Of a stretch of 25,940 nt of DNA, positions 15,857 to 23,862 are shown in pieces. This DNA comes from Acididesulfobacillus acetoxydans (lineage in GTDB: Bacteria > Bacillota > Desulfitobacteriia > Desulfitobacteriales > Desulfitobacteriaceae). The notes below the pieces were generated by a model. That model saw nothing but the letters and a program-made list of their open reading frames with translations, made no database searches and was not told the DNA's origin. Location of the stretch: the NCBI RefSeq assembly GCF_900016645.1, contig NZ_CDGJ01000040.1; one strand, 5' to 3'. The translations under genes were made by a program, and so were the position numbers. Every line of letters starts with the position of its first letter. Position 1 is the first letter of the stretch.

Positions 15857-17278
15857 ATGGCTTTAAACTCCAGATTAGAAGTTCTTAAGAAAGAAGACTT
15901 TGCGCGCGTTCATGAGGCATCGCTCAAAATTCTACGCGAGACGGGCGCCAGGTTTCTGTGCGATGAAGCCCTGGAGGTATTTAAAAAGCATGGGGCCAGA
16001 GTGGTAGGCAAGACGGTGTTCTTTACGGAGAAAATGATCGAACAGGCCTTAGCAACGGCTCCCAAAACTTTCCGGATGCGAGCCCGTAATGAGGATAATT
16101 CGATAACGGTGGGCGAAGGATTCTTGATCCAGCCGAATGTCGGACCGGTATATATCCAAAACTTGGACCAAGGCCGGCGCAAGGCTACTCTTGCTGATTA
16201 TGCTAATATCCAAAAACTATGTCAGGCCAGTGACGTTGTTCATCTGGTTGGAACAATTCCGGTTGATCCCAGTGATGTGCCGCGTGGTGATAAGTATTTG
16301 ACTATGATGTATGAAACCCTAAAATATACAGACAAACCGGTAATTGGCTTTACGACCAATGCAAAACAAGCCCGCGAACAACTTGATATGGTAGAACTTT
16401 CGATGGGGCAATCAGAATTTCTTCGCGATAACCATTGTGTAGCTGTGTTGGTTAACTCGCTCAGCCCTTTGGGCTATGCGCCGGAAACTTTGGAGACCAT
16501 GATTGAGTACGCCAAACGCAATCAGGTAATTTTGCTGGCTCCCTGTATTATGGCGGGAGTGAGCGGGCCAGTTACCCCTCTGGGCACAGCGGTATTGCAA
16601 AACGCTGAAATTTTGGCAGGCTTGGTCTTAATGCAGATGGTTAATCCTGGTACTCCGGTGGTTTACGCTACTGCCTCCACTTCGGCCTACATGAAAACAG
16701 CCAGCTATGCTGCCGGTGCACCGGAAGCTATGTTGATCAATACAGCTAATTTGCAAATGGGTTTGGATTTCTATCATTTGCCCACCCGGACAATGACAGG
16801 GATTACCCATTCCAAAGTAGTGGATGCTCAAGCAGGCTATGAAACCATGCAGAGTTTATTGTTGGGCATGTTAAGCGGAGCTCATATGGCGGTACAGTGC
16901 CTGGGTGTTCTGGATGCTATTATGACAACATCCTATGAGAAATTCATTATCGATGAAGAATTAATCCGGCGGGTTTTACGCATTCAGCAGGGAATAGATA
17001 CCTCCGATGAAGCGCTGGCAGTGGATGTAATCCAAGAAGTGGGACATGACGGAAGCTATTTAATGCACATGAGTACCTTTGAACAGTTTCGGACCATCTG
17101 GACGCCGACGATATCGGACTGGGAGTCTTTTGACGATTGGAAAGAAGCCGGGGCCGAAGATGTAGTCAGCAAAGCCAATCGCAGATACAAGAAAATCTTG
17201 CAAGAAGCCTCTGATTCGTTGCTTGATCCGGCCACTGACCAAGAACTGCAGGCTTATATAGAAAAGGCGAAGTCCTAA
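15857..17278 (+). CDS. mtgB: Non-pyrrolysine MttB-family methyltransferase (MtgB-like, probable glycine betaine:corrinoid methyltransferase)
   Basis: This TIM-barrel methyltransferase of the MttB superfamily is 473 residues long, close to the glycine betaine methyltransferase MtgB of Desulfitobacterium. It has no internal UAG: in the segment TRTMTGITHSKVVDAQAGYE, Ile316 (16802-16804) falls where the pyrrolysine of the mttB later in this window aligns (AGG-O-ADSKVPDAQ). MtgB-type proteins demethylate quaternary amines to corrinoid; known substrates across the clade include glycine betaine, proline betaine and carnitine. The neighbouring betaine ABC and BCCT transporters favour glycine betaine or a relative, but the exact substrate is inference. 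SD GAAGGAGGGAG (15840-15850) precedes ATG 15857. Ends in TAA. Confidence 0.88.
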   Translation: MALNSRLEVLKKEDFARVHEASLKILRETGARFLCDEALEVFKKHGARVVGKTVFFTEKMIEQALATAPKTFRMRARNEDNSITVGEGFLIQPNVGPVYIQNLDQGRRKATLADYANIQKLCQASDVVHLVGTIPVDPSDVPRGDKYLTMMYETLKYTDKPVIGFTTNAKQAREQLDMVELSMGQSEFLRDNHCVAVLVNSLSPLGYAPETLETMIEYAKRNQVILLAPCIMAGVSGPVTPLGTAVLQNAEILAGLVLMQMVNPGTPVVYATASTSAYMKTASYAAGAPEAMLINTANLQMGLDFYHLPTRTMTGITHSKVVDAQAGYETMQSLLLGMLSGAHMAVQCLGVLDAIMTTSYEKFIIDEELIRRVLRIQQGIDTSDEALAVDVIQEVGHDGSYLMHMSTFEQFRTIWTPTISDWESFDDWKEAGAEDVVSKANRRYKKILQEASDSLLDPATDQELQAYIEKAKS

Positions 17279-17430
17279 CAGCAGGACTAACGCTTCAATT
17301 GCTGCGTTTCGTGGTAAGTCTGGGCTGAGGACCGTTACAAGTTAAACCAAGCGTGAAGCTCGCTTTACCTCGTAAGGATCAAATCCGGCTGAGCATTTGG
17401 AAGGATCAGGGGAGATCAACAAGGAGGGTT

Positions 17431-18270
17431 ATGGTGAGCATCACGTGGACGACAACTCAGAAACAGCGGCTTATGGAATTAGGGGCAGTTCAGGAGTTGG
17501 CTACGCGCACTTTTGGGGATGCAGCCGACCGCGATCAATCTTTTCAGCGCATTGAGAGTGAACTGGTGGGAGCTAACAAGCAGGCCTTAATGGCTCATAA
17601 AGGTCAGGGTTCTCGTCCGGTGCTCAATGAATTGGGAGATAAACTGATCGATTGCCTCCGGCGGCAGGGATTCTCCCAGGTTAACACGCCGATCATTATC
17701 GCTAAAAGTACGCTGGAGAGGATGACTATTACAGATGATTCCCCTCTGGCGGAACAGGTCTTTTGGGTGGACCACAATAAGTGCTTACGCCCCATGTTAG
17801 CTCCTAATTTATACTCCGTTATGAAGGATTTATACAGGCAGTGGGGTGACCCGGTGCGTATATTTGAGATTGGGTCCTGTTTTCGTAAAGAATCGCAAGG
17901 CAAATACCACTTGAATGAGTTTACGATGTTAAACTTGGTAGAGATGGGGGTAGCCGACGGGCAGCAGGAGAACAGGCTGCGCGCATTAATTAGCATGGTA
18001 ATGAAGGCTGTTGGTATGACAAATTACAAAGTAGAGAAAAATAGTTCAGAAGTCTACGGTGAAACGATTGATGTTGTCTGCGGAGATTTGGAGCTAAGTT
18101 CAGGGGCTTATGGGCCGCACAGCCTTGATAATTTGTGGGGTGTCTTTACACCTTGGGTTGGGCTGGGAATTGGCGTGGAAAGGCTAGCAATGGCCCTGGA
18201 AGGGCATCGTAACATTAAACGGGTGGGTCGGAGTTTGTCGTATTGGAATGGTTTCCGACTCAATATATAG
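17431..18270 (+). CDS. pylSc: Pyrrolysyl-tRNA synthetase catalytic subunit PylSc
   Basis: The enzyme charges tRNA-Pyl with pyrrolysine. The protein is about 279 residues, the size of bacterial PylSc, which lacks the N-terminal tRNA-binding domain (encoded apart as pylSn). Class II motifs are clear: motif 2 in FEIGSCFRKES, and motif 3 GLGIGVERLAMAL. Compared with Methanosarcina mazei PylRS the pocket residues match: LAPNLY (Y306), MLN (N346), VYGETIDV (Y384) and PWVG (W417); C348 is Val here. SD AAGGAGGG (17421-17428) precedes ATG 17431 and GTG 17434, either of which may be used; GTG has the better spacing. It ends in TAG, with TGA seven codons on that overlaps the pylD start. Confidence 0.96.
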   Translation: MVSITWTTTQKQRLMELGAVQELATRTFGDAADRDQSFQRIESELVGANKQALMAHKGQGSRPVLNELGDKLIDCLRRQGFSQVNTPIIIAKSTLERMTITDDSPLAEQVFWVDHNKCLRPMLAPNLYSVMKDLYRQWGDPVRIFEIGSCFRKESQGKYHLNEFTMLNLVEMGVADGQQENRLRALISMVMKAVGMTNYKVEKNSSEVYGETIDVVCGDLELSSGAYGPHSLDNLWGVFTPWVGLGIGVERLAMALEGHRNIKRVGRSLSYWNGFRLNI

Positions 18271-18287
18271 AAACAACTAGTGAGGGT

Positions 18288-19103
18288 ATGAGCATGACAC
18301 GTCTGACAGGGACGGATTTAGCAGATTTAGAACTGAACATCGAGCAATATGATACCAATTTGGGTAAAATTATCGGAATCGGGTTGCTCGAACTGGTCTG
18401 TTTGGCGGCCCGGATCACAGCTGACGATTTCGTGGCGGCCAGGCAAAGTCATCTGGTTGCTGTGGTGCCGGTGACATCCGGTGCTGGGATTATTCCGTTT
18501 TTTGCACAATCCGTGCGAACAGTTTTAAGCCACCTGGGATTTAATGCTATCGTTACCAGGCAGAGTGACGTTGCAGGTGTTGCTGAAGCAGTGGACAAGG
18601 GAGCAACAATCCTGTTTATGGCTGACGATCGCAAATTTATTGCACTGAATTTGGGCAACCAGGTTATGGTCGATAATGCAGCGGCGACGGCGCGCGGTTA
18701 CGTGACAGCTCTGAACTGTATGGGTCGCGGATTGCGTGGACAGGAGGTTCTGGTGATTGGTGCCGGAGAGGTTGGCGGTAAGGCGATCTCTGACTTGCAG
18801 GAGCTGGGTGCTAAGGTTGTTGTGGCAGAAATTAAACATGATAGAGCAGCCAGTCTTCATGAGGCAGGTGTTCAATTGGTGTCTGGTGGAAAAGAGGTAT
18901 TTCCTGATTTTCGCTACATTCTTATCGCGGCTCCAGTAGGGGGGTTCTTACACTTAAAGGATTTGCACCCTCAGGTATCGATTGCGGCTCCAGGCATTCC
19001 CATGGGGCTGACGGGAGGTGCCTATGAAGTCTTGCAAGATAGGATTGTTCACGATCCTTTGCAAATAGGCGTGGGGACAATGTTGGCTCTGTCCCTGTCT
19101 TGA
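18288..19103 (+). CDS. pylD: Pyrrolysine biosynthesis dehydrogenase PylD
   Basis: PylD oxidises lysyl-methylornithine to an aldehyde that closes to pyrrolysine, the last biosynthetic step. The 271 residues have an N-terminal helical part and a Rossmann domain with VLVIGAGEVGGKA (dinucleotide loop) followed by LGAKVVVAEI. The middle MADDRKFIALNLG and the late IAAPGIPMGLT are PylD-typical. ATG 18288 (after GAGGG) or ATG 18294 may start translation; the longer open frame from 18243 overlaps pylSc and is not used. Unusually, pylD stands directly after pylSc and before pylT, not after pylC. Confidence 0.95.
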   Translation: MSMTRLTGTDLADLELNIEQYDTNLGKIIGIGLLELVCLAARITADDFVAARQSHLVAVVPVTSGAGIIPFFAQSVRTVLSHLGFNAIVTRQSDVAGVAEAVDKGATILFMADDRKFIALNLGNQVMVDNAAATARGYVTALNCMGRGLRGQEVLVIGAGEVGGKAISDLQELGAKVVVAEIKHDRAASLHEAGVQLVSGGKEVFPDFRYILIAAPVGGFLHLKDLHPQVSIAAPGIPMGLTGGAYEVLQDRIVHDPLQIGVGTMLALSLS

Positions 19104-19122
19104 TGGGGGATAGCTCAGAGCC
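19085..19122 (+). other. Hairpin spanning the pylD stop codon
   Basis: GGCTCTG (19085-19091) pairs with CAGAGCC (19116-19122) across a 24-nt loop that contains the pylD stop, followed by GTGTTTTA. It is too loose for a confident terminator. It lies 16 nt before the tRNA and could attenuate or help release pylT from the mRNA. Confidence 0.35.
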
Positions 19123-19138
19123 GTGTTTTAACAATTGG

Positions 19139-19210
19139 GGGGGGTTGATCGGATGGATCGCACAGACTCTAAATCTATGTTGCCGGGTGCAACTCCCGGA
19201 CTCCCCGCCA
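19139..19210 (+). tRNA. pylT: tRNA-Pyl, CUA anticodon (amber-decoding)
   Basis: A 72-nt tRNA with the compact tRNA-Pyl layout: 7-bp acceptor stem (GGGGGGT with ACTCCCC), one base between acceptor and D stem, 4-bp D stem (GATC/GATC) with a 5-nt loop, elongated anticodon stem, loop CTCTAAA with anticodon CTA at 19169-19171, 3-nt variable region, T arm CCGGG-TGCAACT-CCCGG, G discriminator and encoded CCA (19208-19210). The layout matches, segment by segment, the Desulfitobacterium tRNA-Pyl as I remember it. The third pair of the 6-bp anticodon stem is C with A. It lies between pylD and pylB on the same strand, so it is probably cut from the operon transcript. Confidence 0.96.
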
Positions 19211-19276
19211 TTAAATCCGGCGACTACTATGAAATGATTTACTCTACAGTGAGCTCTTTGGGCAGCGGAGGGAACG

Positions 19277-20383
19277 ATGGACAGCGAAACCAGACGGAGT
19301 GATGTCAAACGAATTCTGCAGAAAGCTACTAACCTGGAACACTTGGGAAGGGCAGAAATTCTTACTCTACTGAGATTGACTGATAAAAAGGATCTGCAGA
19401 GTCTGTATGATACAGCTTGCGGTTTACGTGATAGATATTTCTACAAGAAGATCTTCTTATATGGCTTCATTTACTTTTCCACTTGGTGCAGAAATTCTTG
19501 CACGTTTTGCGCCTATCGGAGTGCCAACGGGTTGGCTCCGCGCTACAGAAAGAGTCAGGCAGAAATTCACGCAGCAGTTCTGGGTTTGCTGAAATCAGGA
19601 GTGCATCTGGTTGACCTTACCATGGGTGAAGATCCCTTTTATCGGAGCGGACAGGGTTTGGCAGATCTCTTTAAATTGGTTAAACAGATTAAACAGGAGA
19701 CCGATGGACTGCCGGTCATGATATCTCCCGGGGTGATTTCCGAGACGACCATCCAGGATTTCGCGCAAGCCGGAGCCGACTGGTATGCTTGTTACCAGGA
19801 AACTTATAATCAACGGTTATTTGCGCAACTGCGGCTGGACCAAAGTTTCGCTGAGCGGCTCTTAAGTAAATATCAGGCTGTGAGGGCCGGACTATTGGTC
19901 GAAGAAGGGCTTCTACTGGGGGTTGGAGAAACGCAGGAGGACATTGCGGCGGCGATAGAGAACATGCGGGCCCTGGGAGCACGTCAGGTGCGGGTAATGA
20001 GTTTTGTTCCTCAGAGAGGGATTCCATTGGAAAATATTCCATCGCCAAATCGCCAATTGGAACTGACGGTGATCGCGGTGTTACGCCTAGTGTTTCCTGA
20101 TAAACTGATTCCAGCATCTTTAGATGTGGACGGAATTGATGGCTTGGCTGCTCGGCTAGCGGCAGGAGCTAATGTGGTTACTTCATTAATTCCACCTCAT
20201 GCCGGATTAGCTGGCGTAGCTCAGCATAGTAAGGATATAGATGATGGTTATCGTACTGTGGCTGGAGTGGCGGAGGTTCTGGAGGCCATGGAACTTAAAG
20301 CAGCTACTCGTGCAGAGTACCGAGAATGGCTGGAAAACCAGAAAAGAGCCGACCCGAAGAATTTTATAGACGGTGAGTGGTAG
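19277..20383 (+). CDS. pylB: Methylornithine synthase PylB (radical SAM)
   Basis: PylB rearranges lysine to 3-methylornithine, the first step of pyrrolysine synthesis. The 368 residues include the radical SAM cluster motif C71-x3-C75-x2-C78 (CRNSCTFCAY), then DLTMGEDPFY, SPGVISE and SLIPPHAGLAGVAQ, as in PylB and its BioB-like relatives. SD GGAGGG (19267-19272) precedes ATG 19277. The stop is TAG followed immediately and in frame by TAA (20381-20386), so suppression by tRNA-Pyl would add one residue at most. The TAA overlaps the ATG of pylC. Confidence 0.96.
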   Translation: MDSETRRSDVKRILQKATNLEHLGRAEILTLLRLTDKKDLQSLYDTACGLRDRYFYKKIFLYGFIYFSTWCRNSCTFCAYRSANGLAPRYRKSQAEIHAAVLGLLKSGVHLVDLTMGEDPFYRSGQGLADLFKLVKQIKQETDGLPVMISPGVISETTIQDFAQAGADWYACYQETYNQRLFAQLRLDQSFAERLLSKYQAVRAGLLVEEGLLLGVGETQEDIAAAIENMRALGARQVRVMSFVPQRGIPLENIPSPNRQLELTVIAVLRLVFPDKLIPASLDVDGIDGLAARLAAGANVVTSLIPPHAGLAGVAQHSKDIDDGYRTVAGVAEVLEAMELKAATRAEYREWLENQKRADPKNFIDGEW

Positions 20384-20385
20384 TA

Positions 20386-21576
20386 ATGAAAGTTGTGATC
20401 GTGGGGGGTAAGCTACAAGGACTCGAGGCAGCCTATTTGGCGCGCCAAATAGGCTGGCACACCGTGCTGGTGGATAAAGACTGTTCAGTACCGGCCGCAG
20501 GAATTTGCGACGAGTTTGTTAACCTGGATGTGCTGACCGCAAGAGATCAACTAAAACGGACATTGCGGGGTTCCGATTTGGTGTTGCCGGCTGTTGAAAA
20601 TAAAGCTGCGCTGCTCCAGATTCAAGCTACAGCTTGTGCGGTAGACGTACCGATGGCATATGATTCAGAAGCGTATGCAGTCTCTTCCTCTAAACTGGCT
20701 TCTGATTGCCTTTTCCAGGAAAGCGGCATTCCGACACCACTCTACTGGCCAATGGCTAAACCGCCGCTCATTGTTAAACCCTCGGGAGCCAGTGGCAGCC
20801 AAGGTGTCCTAAAAATCAACTCAAAGGTAGACTTGGCCAAATTTATGGAACGTTCTGGTCACACGAACAACTGGGTGATTCAAGAATATCTGTCCGGGCC
20901 TTCTTACTCTTTGGAAGTCATGGGTTGCGGGGGCGAAGTGATAAGCTATCAGGTGACGGAATTGGAGATGGATGCCCATTTCGACTGCAAACGGGTATGG
21001 GCTCCGGCTGGCTTAGGGCCCGGATTTCAAGCCCAATTGCGTACGATAGCCGCCCAGATAGCGCATATGTTGAACCTCACTGGAATCATGGACATTGAAG
21101 TAATTGAGCATGGGGGATCTTTGCGCATACTGGAAATTGATGCACGCTTGCCAAGTCAAACTCCTGTCACGGTGTGGCATTCCACGGGAATTAATATGCT
21201 GGAACATATCAAGGACGTATTCGTGGAAAGCAGGCTGCCGAACCAACCAAATGTTGATGCCCAGCGCACGGTGGTGTTGGAACAGGTGAAGGTGACTGAG
21301 GGAAAGATGGAGAGCCTGGGGGAACACATGATGGCTACAGTCGGACCGCTGCAAGTTATATCCGGCTTTTGGGGAGCAGATGTGGCTTTAACTAACTATC
21401 GGCCTGGCCGGTCATCCTGGGTAGCGACCTTAATCTTCACCGAAGCGAACCGGGTGGAAGTAGAAACTAAACGCAGCCAAACTCTGCATAATATTAAGAG
21501 ACATTTTGGGCTGGAGTACCACCTTGATTTGACGCCTGACGATGCGGAGGTATCCACTGGGTACGAGTCGGACTAG
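20386..21576 (+). CDS. pylC: Methylornithine-lysine ligase PylC (ATP-grasp)
   Basis: PylC joins 3-methylornithine to the epsilon-amine of lysine with ATP. The 396 residues comprise an N-terminal pre-ATP-grasp domain starting KVVIVGGKLQGLEAA, an ATP-grasp core (LIVKPSGASGSQGVLK, WVIQEYLSG) and the metal-binding end MDIEVIEHGG...LEIDARLPSQTP. ATG 20386 overlaps the backup TAA of pylB and is preferred to the in-frame GTG 20377, which lies inside pylB. A perfect 28-nt palindrome lies within codons 15-24. Ends in TAG with TGA four codons on. Confidence 0.95.
   Translation: MKVVIVGGKLQGLEAAYLARQIGWHTVLVDKDCSVPAAGICDEFVNLDVLTARDQLKRTLRGSDLVLPAVENKAALLQIQATACAVDVPMAYDSEAYAVSSSKLASDCLFQESGIPTPLYWPMAKPPLIVKPSGASGSQGVLKINSKVDLAKFMERSGHTNNWVIQEYLSGPSYSLEVMGCGGEVISYQVTELEMDAHFDCKRVWAPAGLGPGFQAQLRTIAAQIAHMLNLTGIMDIEVIEHGGSLRILEIDARLPSQTPVTVWHSTGINMLEHIKDVFVESRLPNQPNVDAQRTVVLEQVKVTEGKMESLGEHMMATVGPLQVISGFWGADVALTNYRPGRSSWVATLIFTEANRVEVETKRSQTLHNIKRHFGLEYHLDLTPDDAEVSTGYESD
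20429..20456. repeat. Perfect 28-nt palindrome inside pylC
   Basis: The half-site CAGCCTATTTGGCG is followed by its exact reverse complement, centred between 20442 and 20443 (GGCGCGCC). In mRNA it would fold as a 12-bp stem capped by CGCG, beginning 43 nt after the pylC start. The bases also encode ordinary PylC residues (AAYLARQIGW). Confidence 0.9.
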
Positions 21577-21644
21577 TGGGCTTTGTGAGCAGTAAAGGTG
21601 CCCACGGCCCTCAAAGCGAGGATGAAACGAGAGGGGGACTAAAA

Positions 21645-21989
21645 ATGAGCAGTGAGCCGGTTAAAAGATATTTTCGCAAAAGAGTCGATCTCTTTCGGCT
21701 TTTGCACAAATTAAAGCTCTGGCCTTCCCACTCAGGAACCCTGCATGGAATTAAATCTATGGTAGAGAAAGGTGAATATGCCGAAATAACAACCCATTGC
21801 GATCATGTCATAATCGTACACAACTCCAAGAGGAGTCGTGTAGCGCGGTGGCTACGAAATAAGTGGTTTTTCGATACCTGTACTCAATGCCGGATACCGC
21901 AATGGAAGCTGGTGAAATACTCTCAAAGTGTATTTACACCCCATTATGGTTCCGATCTTACGACAGAGGCTGATGTGCGGAGACGATGA
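21645..21989 (+). CDS. pylSn: Pyrrolysyl-tRNA synthetase N-terminal tRNA-binding protein PylSn
   Basis: PylSn binds tRNA-Pyl tightly and helps PylSc charge it. The 114 residues start MSSEPVKRYFRKRVDLFRLL and keep the family's core: LKLWPSHSGTLHGIKS, EITTHCDHVIIVHNSKRS, RVARWLRNKWF and the zinc-ligand pair CTQC. ATG 21645 follows GAGAGGGGG (21629-21637); the in-frame GTG 21576 would add 23 residues of low complexity and overlap the pylC stop. Ends in TGA. A separate pylSn is the bacterial state; in Methanosarcina the two parts are fused. Confidence 0.94.
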   Translation: MSSEPVKRYFRKRVDLFRLLHKLKLWPSHSGTLHGIKSMVEKGEYAEITTHCDHVIIVHNSKRSRVARWLRNKWFFDTCTQCRIPQWKLVKYSQSVFTPHYGSDLTTEADVRRR

Positions 21990-22113
21990 GTGTATAACGA
22001 GTTCCCGGTAAGCCAGAGAAATGTAAAAGGAGACTTTGGGAGGGGGTGGTGGTTGGGAGCAAAGCTCAGGGTCTTATTCCAAATTCAAATCTTCTAAGAT
22101 GGAGGTGAAAGGT

Positions 22114-23586
22114 ATGAGAACTGCAACGCAAGCAGGTGTGGCTGAGTTAGCAGGGTTTGGGCTCAATGTATTTTCCCAGGAGGAGCTGTACGCGATTCAC
22201 TGTGCCACTCTGGAGGTTCTCGAGCACACGGGGCTTAAAGTGCGCTGCAAGGAAGCGTTGGAGATCTTTGCCAAAGGCGGAGCTCGGGTTGATTTCGAGA
22301 CGGGTGTTGTAAAAATCCCACAGTACGTGGTAGAGGAAGCTATTCGCTCTGCTCCCAGAACTCTACTGCTAGCCGGGAGAAATCCCAAAAATGACATAGT
22401 GCTGGACGGGAAAAGGGTAGGGTTCATTAATTTTGGTGAGGGGATCTCCATTATTGACCCTTACACAAGAGATTATAGGCCTACTACGAAGCAGGACGTA
22501 GCGAATATTACTCGGTTCTGTGATGCGATGGACGAAATGGATGCCATATTAAGACCGGTGGCTCCTCATGATGTGCCGGCAAAAGTAGCAGTGGTCCATA
22601 ATGCTGAAGTTATCTTTAATAATACCACCAAGCATGTATTTATCGGGGTTGAAGGTGGACGCAACTTCAAGAAGGTTTTAAAGATGGCGGCGGCGATCGT
22701 CGGTGGGGAAGAAAAACTTCGGGAACGGCCGATTTTCTCATGTAATATTTGTCCTACCAGCCCATTGCAACTTGTTGATCATGCTGCGGAGGTTATTATT
22801 GAAGGGGCAAGGGCGGGAATTGCCGTCAACATGCTGTCCATGGCTATGTCTGGTGCCACAGCACCCATCACCCTAGCCGGGAGCCTTGTTACGCACAATG
22901 CAGAGGTTCTTGGCTCTATTGTGTTAAGTCAACTCACCTGTAAAGGAGCCCCCGTACTTTATGGGAGTTCTACGACGATTATGGACATGCGAACTGCCAC
23001 AGCACCTGTTGGTTCGCCTGAACTTGGCATGATCAATGCTGGAGTGGCTAAACTGGCTCAATATTACTTGCTGCCCAGCTGGGTGGCCGGTGGGTAGGCA
23101 GATAGTAAAGTGCCGGATGCTCAAGCTGCGCACGAGTTTACGTTAACGGCCTTATTGACTGCCCTGGCCGGCGCTAACCTCATCTATGGGGCGGGTATGC
23201 TGGAACTTGGCATCACATTTGATTATGCTCAGATGTTGATGGATAACGAGATGGCCAGGATGGTTAAACAAGCGGTTAGAGGGATTAGGGTTTCCGATGA
23301 GACCTTGGCAGTGGACGTTGTTAAGGAGGTAGGTACCGCCGGCAACTTCATCAGTCAAGATCACACATTTACACATATGCGGACACAGTCCCAAAGTAAA
23401 CTAATCGATCGACGCATGCGGGAAAACTGGCTCGCGGAAGGTGGCAAAGATTTTACAGAAAGAGCCTATGCCGAAGCAATTTCGATTCTGGAAAACCATA
23501 GGCCAGAGCCTCTTCCGGATAAAGTTGTTGCACAATTACGGGCCATTGTAGAGGAAACTGAGGTAGAGTATGGTATTAAGAAATAA
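22114..23586 (+). CDS. mttB: Trimethylamine methyltransferase MttB with in-frame UAG-encoded pyrrolysine
   Basis: MttB transfers a methyl group from trimethylamine to its corrinoid protein; pyrrolysine is thought to hold and activate the amine. SD GGAGGTG (22101-22107) precedes ATG 22114. The frame reaches TAG at 23095-23097 (codon 328) in SWVAGG-UAG-ADSKVPDAQAAHE and continues with full MttB similarity to TAA 23586, giving 490 residues. Pyrrolysine is residue 334 in the Methanosarcina enzyme. The paralogue at 15857-17278 aligns across the site (MTG-I-THSKVVDAQAGYE), which shows that the UAG is a sense codon and not a nonsense mutation. An automatic annotation would split it into two ORFs. 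No intact mttC partner follows. Confidence 0.95.
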
Positions 23587-23862
23587 TGAGAGATGACCAT
23601 ACTATCCTCCTCCCTGTATCGGGTCTAAAAAGAGCAGCTTTTCTGCTCAACAGGATTAATGTTACAAAGTGATCAATACAACATAGGGAGATTTGCAGTT
23701 TGGTAGCATCTCTCCCTATGTCACTAAACTCACCACAGTCTGAAGACGGTGGGTTTCATTGTGACTGAAAGTCGCAGGTCAGGCTAAAGCCTGCTGAAAA
23801 GGCCATAGGCTGAACTGGCCCTCGTGGAAAAGGCGGGATAAGAAAGAGGCGGCCTCGGGGAC
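23587..23862. other. Structured intergenic region after mttB
   Basis: No gene seen. Two hairpins stand out: ACATAGGGAGA (23681-23691) with TCTCCCTATGT (23711-23721), perfect over 11 bp, and AAACTCACC (23726-23734) with GGTGGGTTT (23748-23756), one wobble. Further short stems follow near 23790-23830 (CAGGC/GCCTG, GGCC/GGCC). None carries a T tract, so they are not ordinary terminators. They could be a mobile-element end or a leader of the exporter gene. I do not recognise a riboswitch family. Confidence 0.4.

Noticed and set aside
18243..18287. Longer pylD start at 18243
   Set aside because: It lies inside pylSc and would add residues absent from PylD; ATG 18288 follows a GAGGG.
23095..23097. 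mttB read as two separate genes or a pseudogene broken by a stop codon
   Set aside because: Similarity continues across the UAG in the same frame at the known pyrrolysine site, and a complete pyl gene set is present.
23757..23769. TTTCATTGTGACT as a further activator site
   Set aside because: Only the right arm matches AGTC-N5-GACT; the left arm lacks AGTC, and no -24/-12 promoter follows.
23720..23862. Riboswitch upstream of the EamA gene
   Set aside because: Compared with cobalamin, THF, glycine and guanidine classes from memory; no diagnostic conserved core was found.
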